Assembly: GCF_013072695.1 (NCBI RefSeq)
Contig: NZ_LXUK01000025.1
Location: forward strand, 47,647 to 111,646
From: Acinetobacter sp. Ac_5812
GTDB taxonomy: Bacteria > Pseudomonadota > Gammaproteobacteria > Pseudomonadales > Moraxellaceae
Length of the DNA: 64,000 nucleotides
Direction: 5' to 3'
Shown here: one piece after another, positions 34,364-42,750 of the stretch
Position numbering within the stretch: position 1 is the first letter of the stretch
How the letters are laid out: each line of letters opens with the position of its first letter
Translations under genes and position numbers: made by a program
Notes under the pieces: model-generated
Told to the model about the DNA's origin: nothing
The model's database searches: none
What the model saw: only the letters and a program-made list of their open reading frames with translations

Positions 34364-35077
34364 ATGAAGCCATCGAATTATGATCGTCACGAGCTTGCTA
34401 AATTTGAATCCATTTCAAAAAACTGGTGGGATAGGCAAGGTGAATTTGCACCACTACACCGCATTAACCCTTTGCGTTTAGGCTGGATAAAATCTGTTGC
34501 GAACGGTATTCAAGATAAGAAAATTTTAGACGTGGGGTGTGGTGGCGGAATTTTGGCTGAAAGTATGGCTCGAGATGGCGCGAATGTCCTTGGAATTGAC
34601 CTTGGCGAGCAAAGTATCCAAATCGCTCGCGATCATGCACTTTTGGAAAATATCCAGAAGATTGAATATCGCAATATTGCTGTAGAAGAATTGGCTGCTC
34701 TAGCTCCTCAACAATACGATATCGTAACCTGTATGGAACTTTTAGAACATGTTCCCCATCCGGCATCCATCATTCAGGCTTGTGCAAAATTATTAAAACC
34801 CAATGGCTTGGCTTTCTTTTCTACAATTAATCGAAATCCAAAATCCTATTTATTTACCATTATTGCAGGTGAATATATTTTGAAATTAATGCCGAAAGGC
34901 ACTCATGATTTCACCAAATATATTCGTCCCAATGAACTCAGATCTTTTTCAAAAACTGCGGGTTTAACCCAAACAGATACGATTGGCCTACACTACAATC
35001 CGATCACTCGATATTTTTGGCTAGCACCGGACATCACGGTTAACTATATGACGAGTTGTATTAAAAACGGATACTGA
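34364..35077 (+). CDS. UbiG-like 3-demethylubiquinol 3-O-methyltransferase (possible second copy)
   Basis: The 237-residue SAM methyltransferase has the full UbiG signature: AKFESISKNWWDRQGEFAPLHRINPLRLGWI, motif I ILDVGCGGGILAESMARDGA, VTCMELLEHVPHPASIIQACA, FFSTINRNPKSYLFTI, PKGTHDFTKYIRPNEL, and LHYNP. UbiG carries out both O-methylations in ubiquinone synthesis. From memory, Acinetobacter carries a canonical ubiG elsewhere with a different N-terminus, so this may be a paralogue expressed under iron limitation. I therefore leave the symbol empty. The ATG at 34364 has GGAGA 7 nt upstream. It is the last gene of the operon. Confidence 0.85.
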   Translation: MKPSNYDRHELAKFESISKNWWDRQGEFAPLHRINPLRLGWIKSVANGIQDKKILDVGCGGGILAESMARDGANVLGIDLGEQSIQIARDHALLENIQKIEYRNIAVEELAALAPQQYDIVTCMELLEHVPHPASIIQACAKLLKPNGLAFFSTINRNPKSYLFTIIAGEYILKLMPKGTHDFTKYIRPNELRSFSKTAGLTQTDTIGLHYNPITRYFWLAPDITVNYMTSCIKNGY

Positions 35078-35227
35078 AGTGAGCGCTTTTTCGTCATTCT
35101 CATTAATGATCATAATCAATAGGTATTGATTGAAAAGAGTGTGTATACATTTGATTCTGAAAAGCCCATCACTGATCTTTCATCTAGCCAATACCACAAC
35201 TTGAGGTTGGTTTGAGCGACTCAATAA

Positions 35228-35251
35228 AAAAAGCCACCATCAGATGGCTTT
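35228..35251 (-). terminator. Terminator of the lipoprotein gene 35266–36150
   Basis: On the minus strand AAAGCCATC–TGAT–GGTGGCTTT, a 9-bp stem with one G·U pair, is followed by a T-run. On the plus strand the T-run is too short to be sure it also ends the UbiG-like operon. Confidence 0.8.
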
Positions 35252-35265
35252 GGAACGAGATAGAT

Positions 35266-36150
35266 TTAAAGTTCATCCCCTAAACCAAAACTCCCGAACA
35301 GAGAAGAATTCGTATTCTTTTCCTCCTCCAAATCAAACCCTCCAAAAATCGGGGGTTCAGAAGATGCTGTCGAATCCGTCTGCCCCAAATCTGTGCCATT
35401 CTCATTTCTTGGGTTTGTGGAAGGTGGTGCACCATCTCTTGTAGATGGATATTCATCTAACAACAAGATCGTGCTTAAAGGATCACATTGCGTTCTATCC
35501 TTTATACTTTCATCGTCATAACTTGAGCCCTGACTCTCTGCATAGAGTTTTTTAGAATATTGCGCCTGATAGCTTGCTGTCCAATTTTGTAAAATATTGG
35601 GCAAATTAAATGTATAAAAATACGTTCTTGATTCATTGGATTGATAGACATTCACTGTTTCATCATTTAAGCAGTAATCTGTTTGGGTTGTTTTTACAGT
35701 TTTGCTACCCGTAAGTTGAAAAGCGGCCTTACAACTATTGATATATTCATAAATTGGAGATGAGGTATTATTTTTGACAACCACTTGAAGCTTTAAACGT
35801 ATGCGAGATGAATCATTCATCCCCAAAAGATCCATACGATCACCCATCACCATGGGAATATGAGGAGAATAATAGCGTACAAACTGAATAGTACGCTCTA
35901 TTCCGCCACAGTTTTGAGTAATAGGATTTGGATAAGCAACTGCATATAGCAAACCATCTTCTTCCATACGATCAGGTTTAACATCTAATTGAGGTTTTGG
36001 TACAGGACTTTCCGTTCCTACAGGTGCTCCCCCAGTCCCAGTTCCCCCCAAACTCACCCCTACACTAAAATTACCATTTTCATCTTTACATCCAGTTAAA
36101 ATCAAAACCCCAACCAAGATTAAGGAAGGTTTTAAATTTACGTGTCCCAT
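35266..36150 (-). CDS. Uncharacterised lipoprotein
   Basis: The product has a lipoprotein signal (MGHVNLKPSLILVGVLILTGC, lipobox LTGC) followed by a glycine-rich linker (VGVSLGGTGTGGAPVG). Its roughly 200-residue globular part contains four or more cysteines (NCGGIERT, SCKAAFQ, DYCLNDE, RTQCDPL), which could form disulfides in the periplasm. The tail is rich in Ser, Thr, Asn and Gly (EPPIFGGFDLEEEKNTNSSLFGSFGLG). I do not recognise the family. Two ATGs six bases apart (36156, 36150) are possible starts. It lies downstream of the YadA-like genes but behind their terminator, so it is a separate unit. Confidence 0.75.
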   Translation of the reverse strand: MGHVNLKPSLILVGVLILTGCKDENGNFSVGVSLGGTGTGGAPVGTESPVPKPQLDVKPDRMEEDGLLYAVAYPNPITQNCGGIERTIQFVRYYSPHIPMVMGDRMDLLGMNDSSRIRLKLQVVVKNNTSSPIYEYINSCKAAFQLTGSKTVKTTQTDYCLNDETVNVYQSNESRTYFYTFNLPNILQNWTASYQAQYSKKLYAESQGSSYDDESIKDRTQCDPLSTILLLDEYPSTRDGAPPSTNPRNENGTDLGQTDSTASSEPPIFGGFDLEEEKNTNSSLFGSFGLGDEL

Positions 36151-36298
36151 AAACATTTCTCATTAAAATTTATTATCAATATTTGACAAATAACATCCTA
36201 TTACCTGTTTTCTTGTCGCCTTGATATTTTAACAGATACCCAAATAGATAATACATTTTTAATTACGCCAAACCTCTATTATTTAAGTCATTTTCCAT

Positions 36299-36334
36299 AA
36301 AAAAAGGTTGTCTTCATGCTGATAAAGAACAACC
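36299..36334 (-). terminator. Terminator of the two YadA-like genes
   Basis: On the minus strand GGTTGTTCTT and AAGACAACC form a stem with one bulged base, followed by seven or more T, about 115 nt after the stop at 36449. Confidence 0.8.
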
Positions 36335-36448
36335 CAAGAGGAACTTCTGTTCAAGAGAATCCAAGTTGAAGTTTTGCCAATCAAGAAAACTCAGCTTCTC
36401 TTTACTTTATTATTTTTATTCGTCTACCATGTTATCTATAGTGATCAG

Positions 36449-38302
36449 TTAGAAGGCATAGCTCAGACCAATACGACTACCGACTTCATTGCCACCGGCA
36501 TAACCAACAGAACCGCTCAATGAAACACGATTTGCAAAGAATGAAGTGACTAGACCAACCGAACCCGCAGTTTCACCTTCAAAATGACCTACCCCTGCAA
36601 ATACGGCAACTTGACCTGCCCGAATATTAGGTACTGCCTGTTGTGCAGCCAAAGCAATCGCTACACCACGATACGCACTCTTCTCAATATCATCCAAACG
36701 ACGGCTTGCCTGATCAATACGACCATCTAAACGCTTGACTTCAGCAGTTCGAGTCGAGGCTTCTAGATCAATACGCTTTCCTAATGCAGTATCACCTGCA
36801 ATACGTGCATCTCGTTCAGCATTGACCGCTGCAATACGTTCAGCTTTGGTCATTGCATCACCCGCAATACGGTCTACTGTTTCTTGTGCATCTGCATTGC
36901 TACGAAGTACGGCTTCATTGGCAATCGCGACGACACGAGCATCTCTCTCTGCGGCATCCCCTGCAATACGCGCTTGTTTTTCTGCCGCATCTGCTGCTAC
37001 ACGAAGTTTTGCTTCGTTATCGACGGCTGCGATACGTGCATCTCGTTCAGCATTCACGACTGCGATACGTTCTGCTTTGGTCGCTGCATCGCCTGCAATA
37101 CGTGCATCTTTTTCGGCATCATCTGCTGCTGCACGAAGTTTTGCTTCATTGCCAATCGCTGTTGAAAGGGCGATATCCGCATTAGCACGCTCTTTAGCTT
37201 CATCATCAACTGCTTTCTGACGTGCTGCAATCTCGACCGCCAGTTTATCGGCTAAATCTTTATCACCTGCGATACGTTCAGTTTTTTCAAGCGTCAGCAA
37301 ACTATCTGCATGATCAATCAGTTGTGCACCTACGCCAATTTTAGCAATTTCACGGTTAAGCTGCGAGACGTTAATCGCATCCATATTGTCTACACCATCC
37401 GCCACTTGGGTAATACGGCGAATCGCACCACCTAACAAACCGCCAACACTGACCGTATTCTCACCGCTTGCACCTTGACCTTGTGTATCAGAGCCATAAC
37501 CAATCGCAACAGAGTTTTTATCATCTGCAATCGAAGTTCCGGGAACACCTGCTGTCGCACCAACTGCGCCGCCACTGCCCGAACCCAACTGTACGACATT
37601 CTCAACATTTCCTGTCGCATGACTGCCAATCACCACAGAATTTAAGCCAGAACCCGCAGATTCAGCCCCCATACGTACCGCATTTTGACCGCCTGTTTCT
37701 GCGTTATAACCAAGTGTGGTTGCATTTTCAGCATTTGCCCATGTTTGGCTACCAACCGCAGTTGCACCATTACCACCACTAGCCCATGCCCAATCACCAA
37801 AAGAACTCGATTGGTTACCACGAACTTCACTATGCCCACCAACCGCAGTGGCATTTTCGTCATAGACATTCTGGCTATTACCCACAGCAACACTATTTGC
37901 TTTGTTTACATTAATTCCCGTACCAACAGCTGTACTATTCGTATCATTTGCATTAATCCATGAACCTACTGCAATACTGCTCTCACCTCTGGCATGAGCC
38001 TCAGCACCTATAGCGATAGAAGAATCACCTGTAGCCTCATTGTTTGTACCCGCAGCAAAACCATTTTTCCCCATGGCATTACTGTTATAACCCATACCAA
38101 TACTGGTGTTATCTACGTCATTGAGTTGACCCAAAATAATACCGTTGGCTGTAGATGGAACATTGGCATAATTCGTTTGCCCACCTATTGCATTACTCAA
38201 ACCAGAGCCTGTTCCTGTTGGCCCTTCCCATACAGGTGCTGCATAAGCATGGCTTACCATCAAGGCAGCAGCTATTATTGATAATTGAAAAGTTTTTTTC
38301 AT
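36449..38302 (-). CDS. YadA-like trimeric autotransporter adhesin (617 aa)
   Basis: This outer-membrane surface protein is expected to form a trimer. It has a Sec signal peptide MKKTFQLSIIAAALMVSHAYA. The head (about 50–270) is built of YadA-type left-handed beta-roll repeats (SSIAIGAEA, NSTAVGTGI, NATAVGGHS). A neck contains DAINVSQL. The long alpha-helical stalk (about 310–540) has near-identical RIAGDAATKAERIAAVNAERDARIA-type units with roughly 15-residue periodicity. The C-terminal anchor (about 545–617) is RGVAIALAAQQAVPN to GSRIGLSYAF, ending in Phe. AAGGATGATGTA precedes the ATG. It begins 56 nt after the stop of its paralogue at 38359, so the two are probably co-transcribed. Confidence 0.93.
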   Translation of the reverse strand: MKKTFQLSIIAAALMVSHAYAAPVWEGPTGTGSGLSNAIGGQTNYANVPSTANGIILGQLNDVDNTSIGMGYNSNAMGKNGFAAGTNNEATGDSSIAIGAEAHARGESSIAVGSWINANDTNSTAVGTGINVNKANSVAVGNSQNVYDENATAVGGHSEVRGNQSSSFGDWAWASGGNGATAVGSQTWANAENATTLGYNAETGGQNAVRMGAESAGSGLNSVVIGSHATGNVENVVQLGSGSGGAVGATAGVPGTSIADDKNSVAIGYGSDTQGQGASGENTVSVGGLLGGAIRRITQVADGVDNMDAINVSQLNREIAKIGVGAQLIDHADSLLTLEKTERIAGDKDLADKLAVEIAARQKAVDDEAKERANADIALSTAIGNEAKLRAAADDAEKDARIAGDAATKAERIAVVNAERDARIAAVDNEAKLRVAADAAEKQARIAGDAAERDARVVAIANEAVLRSNADAQETVDRIAGDAMTKAERIAAVNAERDARIAGDTALGKRIDLEASTRTAEVKRLDGRIDQASRRLDDIEKSAYRGVAIALAAQQAVPNIRAGQVAVFAGVGHFEGETAGSVGLVTSFFANRVSLSGSVGYAGGNEVGSRIGLSYAF

Positions 38303-38358
38303 TACATCATCCTTTTATTATGACTAAATCTCACCCAGTCTGTATCACCAAGTACGAC

Positions 38359-40104
38359 TTAGTTCCCTCCGATGACATACGCTACGCCAGCACGACCACC
38401 TACTTTTCCACCATCAGCAACACCAAATGCACCACTTCCTGAGAAACGGTCACTAAATGAAGTCACAGCACCCAATGCACCAGCTGCTTCACCCTCGTAA
38501 TAACCAACGCCACCAAACACGGCTACTTGACCTGGTTGAAGGCTTGGAATTGCTTGTGAAGCTGCCAATGAAATGGCAATACCACGGTTTGCTGTAGTTT
38601 CAACATGATCTAAACGTGTATTTAACTGATCCACACGACCATCTAAGCGTTTGACTTCTGTGACACGGGTTGCCGTTTCTACATCAATACGATTACCTAA
38701 TGCCGTATCACCTGCAATACGTTCAGTTTTCTCAGTATTAATCGCTGCAGTACGTTCTGCTTTTTCGGCTGCATCACCTGCAATACGAGCCGCTTTTTCA
38801 GTCGCATCAGCATTCGCACGTAAGGTTGCTTCATTATTAATCGCTGCAATACGAGCATTTTTCTCTGCAGCATCCCCTGCAATACGGTCGGCTGTTTCTT
38901 GTGCATCTGCATTAGCACGAAGCGTTGCTTCATTATTGATTGCTAAGATGCGGGCATCTCTTTCAGTATTAATCGCTGCGGTACGTTCTGCTTTTTCGGC
39001 TGCATCACCTGCAATACGGGCATTTTTCTCTGCAGTATCTGCATCGGCACGTAAGGTTGCTTCATTATCAATCTTCACTTGTAAAGCATCATCACCTGCA
39101 ATACGAGCAGCTTTTTCATTGTTCACTGCTGTGGTACGGTCTGCAGCTTCTTGTGCAATTTTGCCATCTAAAAGCGTATCACCGGCGATACGATCCGCTT
39201 TTTCAGTATCAATCTTAGTATTAATCGCATCCAAGTCTGCTTGTGCAGGCGCATTATTAATTTTGGCAAGCTCTGATTTTAACTGTTGCACGTTTACTGC
39301 ATCATTATCGCCAATACCATCAGCCATCCAAGTCATTCGGCGTTCGCTTCCTGAGTTGCCAAGTGCAACAGTATTTGCTTCATTGTTGACCGTACCAGCA
39401 CCGATTGCGACTGCACCCATTGCTGTTGCTTTTGCGCCATTCCCTAAAGCAATTGCACCTTCTGCACTGGCTTCTGTGGCATTACCAATCGCAATCGAAT
39501 TAATACCGCTCGCTGCTGCAGCACTACCTGTTGCAATGGCATTTTCTGCGGTTGCTTGTGCTCCATAGCCTAAAGCAGTGGCTTTTTTACCAATTGCTTG
39601 TGATGTAGAACCCACAGCCGTCGCACCCTCACCATCAACAGTGACAGAGTCACCAAATGCACTGGCCTGATCGCCTTTGACATCAATATTGCCACCGACT
39701 GCCGTACCATTATTATCTGCAATCGTGATTTTATTTCCAACCGCCTGCGATGCTTGGCCATTTACAGTAATATCACTACCGACTGCTGTAGCATAATCTT
39801 TATCTGTGGTGTTGCCATTTCCGAGCACATTCGAGCGAATACCAGTTGTGCTGTTGCCATTTCCGATTACAGCAGACCAATGTCCATTTACTGTGTTTCC
39901 TGTACCACCAGTGAAACCTTCATTACCTGTTCCAGTATTGTCTGTACCAACCACAGTTGTATTCGCTGCCGCATTATTTGTACCGACAACCGTTGTATCT
40001 GGTCCAGTTGCAGTATTTCCTGAACCAATGTTTGTGATGCCCGCATACGCATTTGCAGCCAACAAAGCGGTTGCCATTATTGACAATTGAAAAGTCTTTT
40101 TCAT
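38359..40104 (-). CDS. YadA-like trimeric autotransporter adhesin (581 aa)
   Basis: This paralogue of the next gene has the signal peptide MKKTFQLSIMATALLAANAYA, a head with repeated TVVGTxN and TAVG/IAIGN motifs (ATALGYGAQ, NSIAIGNAT), and a neck with DAVNVQQL. The helical stalk (about 290–505) repeats RIAGDAAEKAER and NNEATLRANADA, and the YadA anchor from about 508 is RGIAISLAASQAIPS…GRAGVAYVIGGN. The N-terminal Thr/Asn/Gly-rich head (GSGNTATGPDTTVVGTNN) differs from its partner. GAAGGGAT precedes the ATG. It is the first gene of the pair. Two matching palindromes lie upstream. Confidence 0.92.
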   Translation of the reverse strand: MKKTFQLSIMATALLAANAYAGITNIGSGNTATGPDTTVVGTNNAAANTTVVGTDNTGTGNEGFTGGTGNTVNGHWSAVIGNGNSTTGIRSNVLGNGNTTDKDYATAVGSDITVNGQASQAVGNKITIADNNGTAVGGNIDVKGDQASAFGDSVTVDGEGATAVGSTSQAIGKKATALGYGAQATAENAIATGSAAAASGINSIAIGNATEASAEGAIALGNGAKATAMGAVAIGAGTVNNEANTVALGNSGSERRMTWMADGIGDNDAVNVQQLKSELAKINNAPAQADLDAINTKIDTEKADRIAGDTLLDGKIAQEAADRTTAVNNEKAARIAGDDALQVKIDNEATLRADADTAEKNARIAGDAAEKAERTAAINTERDARILAINNEATLRANADAQETADRIAGDAAEKNARIAAINNEATLRANADATEKAARIAGDAAEKAERTAAINTEKTERIAGDTALGNRIDVETATRVTEVKRLDGRVDQLNTRLDHVETTANRGIAISLAASQAIPSLQPGQVAVFGGVGYYEGEAAGALGAVTSFSDRFSGSGAFGVADGGKVGGRAGVAYVIGGN

Positions 40105-40210
40105 TACACGATCCCTTCTAAATGATATTTATCTTATTGATAAGTATAAATTTTAATAAAGATTTTATTTAAACTCACAATTAAGCAAAGCAATTCAATA
40201 AAATCAATTT

Positions 40211-40233
40211 ATATGTGTAATATGCACATATTT
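40211..40233. promoter_or_regulatory. 23-bp palindromic operator-like site, copy 1
   Basis: The arms ATATGTG and CACATAT flank a 7-nt centre. It matches the site at 40383–40405 at 20 of 23 positions. It lies 107 bp upstream of the YadA-like start codon at 40104, where a dimeric regulator could act. Confidence 0.5.
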
Positions 40234-40382
40234 AAAAAACTAGCATAGACTTAAGCCGTTCGCAATAGTTGTGAAATTCATGTTGAATAATAAAAATATC
40301 AATATAATTTTTTGATTTATATAGATTAATAAATATAAATCGCATCTTTTTAAGAGAAACAAAATAAAAAAGTTTTAAAAAA

Positions 40383-40405
40383 ATATGTTCAATATGTACA
40401 TATTT
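40383..40405. promoter_or_regulatory. 23-bp palindromic operator-like site, copy 2
   Basis: The arms AATATGT and ACATATT flank a short centre. It is 172 bp from copy 1 in the same alignment. The region between (40234–40382) is AT-rich and holds no gene I can support. Confidence 0.5.
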
Positions 40406-40527
40406 TATTTTTAATGATAAATTTCTTGGCATAACAATCTTTTATTGCACCAGCCGATATGAATACCTCTTTTTAAGCACCCCGACTCAACATCCCCTCA
40501 AATAGTAAAGGAGCTTGCGGTAAATTC

Positions 40528-40890
40528 ATGCGAGTATATTCATTAGATCTTCGTGAAAAAGTTATGGCTGCTTATCGTCAAACAGAGCATAAATCCAATG
40601 TCTGCAAGCAATTTGATATTGCAAGATCAACCTTAGATAAATGGATTAGGCTTGAAAAAAAAACTCAGGCATTAATTCCCTTACCTGCGATTCGCCACGG
40701 TCGGCCCTTTTCGATCAAGGATATGGAAAGTTTTGAAGCGTTTATAAAAACGACAAAGTTCAATCAGATTCGTGATCTGATTGAACCTTTTGAACAAAGA
40801 TTTGGTTATCAAGTTTCCTATTCAGTTCTATGGAGAGGACTCAATAAAATTGGCTATACTAAAAAAGAGAAAAACCCACAAATCTTTTAA
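40528..40890 (+). pseudogene. IS630-family transposase, N-terminal fragment
   Basis: The 120-residue frame MRVYSLDLREKVMAAYRQTEHKSN… has the N-terminal helix-turn-helix of IS630-type transposases (YSLDLREKV, CKQFDIARSTLDKWI) and the second DNA-binding segment ending VLWRGLNKIGYTKKEKN. It stops there. The DDE catalytic domain is absent in all downstream frames, and the DUF6502 gene on the other strand ends 14 bp later. I see no terminal inverted repeats. It is most likely a remnant left by deletion, though a domesticated DNA-binding protein is possible. Confidence 0.75.
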
Positions 40891-40904
40891 TTTTATTAAT
40901 TTTT

Positions 40905-41729
40905 TTATTCATCATACTGATAAATTCCCAGACGGAATCGCTTATTTGCATCTGGTAAAGCTTCATCATTTTTACAATAATCGATTGCGGCTGAAACAAT
41001 TGCTTTTGACATCATATTCCATAAATCAGTGCTCAATTGATTTAACTTATCAACAGATTCTTGACTCAATTCATCAGCAAAAATTGCCTGCTCTAGAAAA
41101 TTTTTATTTTTGGTTAAATTACTAATCCCAGCGGAAAGATGATCAGAGATATTTTGCGTGAATAATTGTTTGCTTTCATCAGCTTGCGGATTAGGTGTAA
41201 AACTTGATTTTTGAAGAACAATGCTCTCATTTTCTTCTTGTACAATTCCAAGTCGCTTCAGTTCTAATAAAATTGACTTTGGATGCTTCTCTGAGGAGAT
41301 CTGCTTCACCAAACCTTCAAAACTATTCGTATCGCCATGCAAAGGAATCTTTAAGGGAAGTTTTTGATCAATCCATATCCCCACAACACGAGCTGGAACA
41401 CTGATCGGTAGTTGAAGATTAAACTGATCAATTAAAACGTATTCCCCATACGTTTGTGAAAAAGCTCGTATATCTCTACGGTTTAGACCTGCTAACAAAC
41501 TAATCGCGGAGTCCGTCTTTTTTTGCTTAATCTCATCTAATTCTTTGATTGCTTCATTATAAAACAATGTCTTCAGCGCTGTTGAAAATTCATTGTAACC
41601 AATACCAGACTGAATAAGCCAATGAATTAACTGAGGCATGATACTTATGACATGCTCTAATGTTGTTTCAGTAACATGAGACAGCATCGTATCTTCAGAT
41701 TTTACTAAAGCTGATGTGTCTTTACTCAT
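40905..41729 (-). CDS. DUF6502-family protein
   Basis: The 274-residue protein has the DUF6502 N-terminal pattern: LIHWLIQSGIGYNEFSTALKTLFYNEA, then SAISLLAGLNRRDIRAFSQ, which reads like a winged-helix region. VVGIWIDQKLPL and a Glu/Lys-rich C-terminal half follow. It is cytosolic with no signal; function unknown. I chose the ATG at 41729 because GGAG lies 7 nt upstream; the frame opens at 41750. The stop is 14 bp from the IS630 fragment on the opposite strand. Confidence 0.78.
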   Translation of the reverse strand: MSKDTSALVKSEDTMLSHVTETTLEHVISIMPQLIHWLIQSGIGYNEFSTALKTLFYNEAIKELDEIKQKKTDSAISLLAGLNRRDIRAFSQTYGEYVLIDQFNLQLPISVPARVVGIWIDQKLPLKIPLHGDTNSFEGLVKQISSEKHPKSILLELKRLGIVQEENESIVLQKSSFTPNPQADESKQLFTQNISDHLSAGISNLTKNKNFLEQAIFADELSQESVDKLNQLSTDLWNMMSKAIVSAAIDYCKNDEALPDANKRFRLGIYQYDE

Positions 41730-42104
41730 GTAAGCTCCAAGATTAAGCACGACATAGAAATTCGTCGCTACAAATGAGATTGATCCCTATTTTTTATTCT
41801 AGCCGAATTCATCAATTTAGAGGATTAAAATTGTAGCCTTTTTTTTAAAAAATTTTCCCATTTTTTTACTAAATAATAAAATTAAATAAAATTTACAAAT
41901 ATTTATCAACAGTTTAAATTGATTGAAATAATTTATAGTCGACTCCAAAACAAAAACCGAGATCAGAAACTTTCTATCATCAAATTTTCAATAGCATCGA
42001 ATTCGATGTGTCATCCATTTCTGTTGTCCGTATGTCAGATTGATATTTCCTAACTCAAAAAAGTTATAAGTATCGAACTCCTTGCGAATAGGTACAACAT
42101 CATC

Positions 42105-42215
42105 ATGAGAAAAACCTCACTACGACGATCAACTACTTTAGCTCATACAAGGATTGCGTTAGGATGGGAAACATTGAAGGAACAATCCAAGCTTTTCTCA
42201 CTGCTAAAAGAGTAA
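42105..42215 (+). CDS. Possible small protein (36 aa) upstream of the CMD gene
   Basis: A 36-codon frame (MRKTSLRRSTTLAHTRIALG…) ends 4 nt before the ATG of the next gene, so it could be a leader or coupling peptide. It is basic at its N-terminus. AGG lies rather far upstream (about 13 nt), so support is weak. It may equally be a decayed gene end. The rest of the 41730–42219 gap is AT-rich and shows nothing else. Confidence 0.25.
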   Translation: MRKTSLRRSTTLAHTRIALGWETLKEQSKLFSLLKE

Positions 42216-42219
42216 AAAT

Positions 42220-42606
42220 ATGTCACAACAAGATTATGAAAATGGTTTAAAAGTCCGTACCGAAGTGATGGGAGAATCATTTGTCAAACGCGCACAGGAC
42301 AATACGGTCCCTTTTACGCAGCCTCTACAAGACTGGATCAATGAACATGCATGGGGTTCAACATGGCAGCGTGAAGGTGTTTTACCGCGTAAATACCGTT
42401 CTCTAATTACCATTGCTTTTTTAACAGCTCAAAAAAGTCCAACCGAGCTTAAAGGTCATGTTCGTGGGGCATTGAACAATGGTGCAACTGTTGAGGAAAT
42501 TCAAGAAGTGTTACTGCATAGCCTGCCTTATTGCGGTGCTCCAGCAACACAGGAAGCCTTTCGGGCAGCCTTAGAAGTTATTAATGAATATCAAAAAGAT
42601 GCTTAA
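42220..42606 (+). CDS. Carboxymuconolactone decarboxylase family protein
   Basis: The 128-residue protein starts MSQQDYENGLKVRTEVMGES and contains TWQREGVLPRKYRSLITIAFLTAQKSPTELKGHVRGALNNGATVEEIQEVLLHSLPYCGAPATQEAFRAA, the CMD signature of the PcaC type. PcaC decarboxylates gamma-carboxymuconolactone in the beta-ketoadipate pathway. The classical AhpD CxxC pair is absent, so a peroxidase role is unlikely. No other aromatic-degradation genes are nearby, so the true substrate remains open. AAAGAG precedes the ATG. Confidence 0.88.
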   Translation: MSQQDYENGLKVRTEVMGESFVKRAQDNTVPFTQPLQDWINEHAWGSTWQREGVLPRKYRSLITIAFLTAQKSPTELKGHVRGALNNGATVEEIQEVLLHSLPYCGAPATQEAFRAALEVINEYQKDA

Positions 42607-42640
42607 ATTTCATTTTCTATTTTCATATTAAGCGTTTAGC

Positions 42641-42672
42641 AAAAAATACCACATCATTAACGATGTGGTATT
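42641..42672 (-). terminator. Terminator of the membrane-protein gene 42751
   Basis: AATACCACATC and GATGTGGTATT form a perfect 11-bp stem with a 6-nt loop. The run of six T follows on the minus strand, so it mainly ends that transcript. It may also protect the 3' end of the convergent CMD mRNA. Confidence 0.85.
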
Positions 42673-42750
42673 CACAATACATTGAAAAAACTGAGATAAG
42701 CCAACAAACCTTAAAATTGCGTGTGTCAGTCGCATCTTTTTTTAAATGAA

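Noticed and set aside
35095..35120. Second Fur-box-like sequence after the UbiG-like gene
   Set aside because: It matches at only about 12 of 19 positions and lies between convergent genes, where no promoter is expected.
36735..37220. 161-codon plus-strand frame opposite the YadA-like stalk
   Set aside because: Low-complexity Ser/Ala/Arg antisense translation of the coiled-coil repeats.
40781..41125. Plus-strand frame starting MNLLNKDLVIKF, considered as the missing second half of the IS630 transposase
   Set aside because: It shows no DDE motif and overlaps the end of the DUF6502 gene in antisense.
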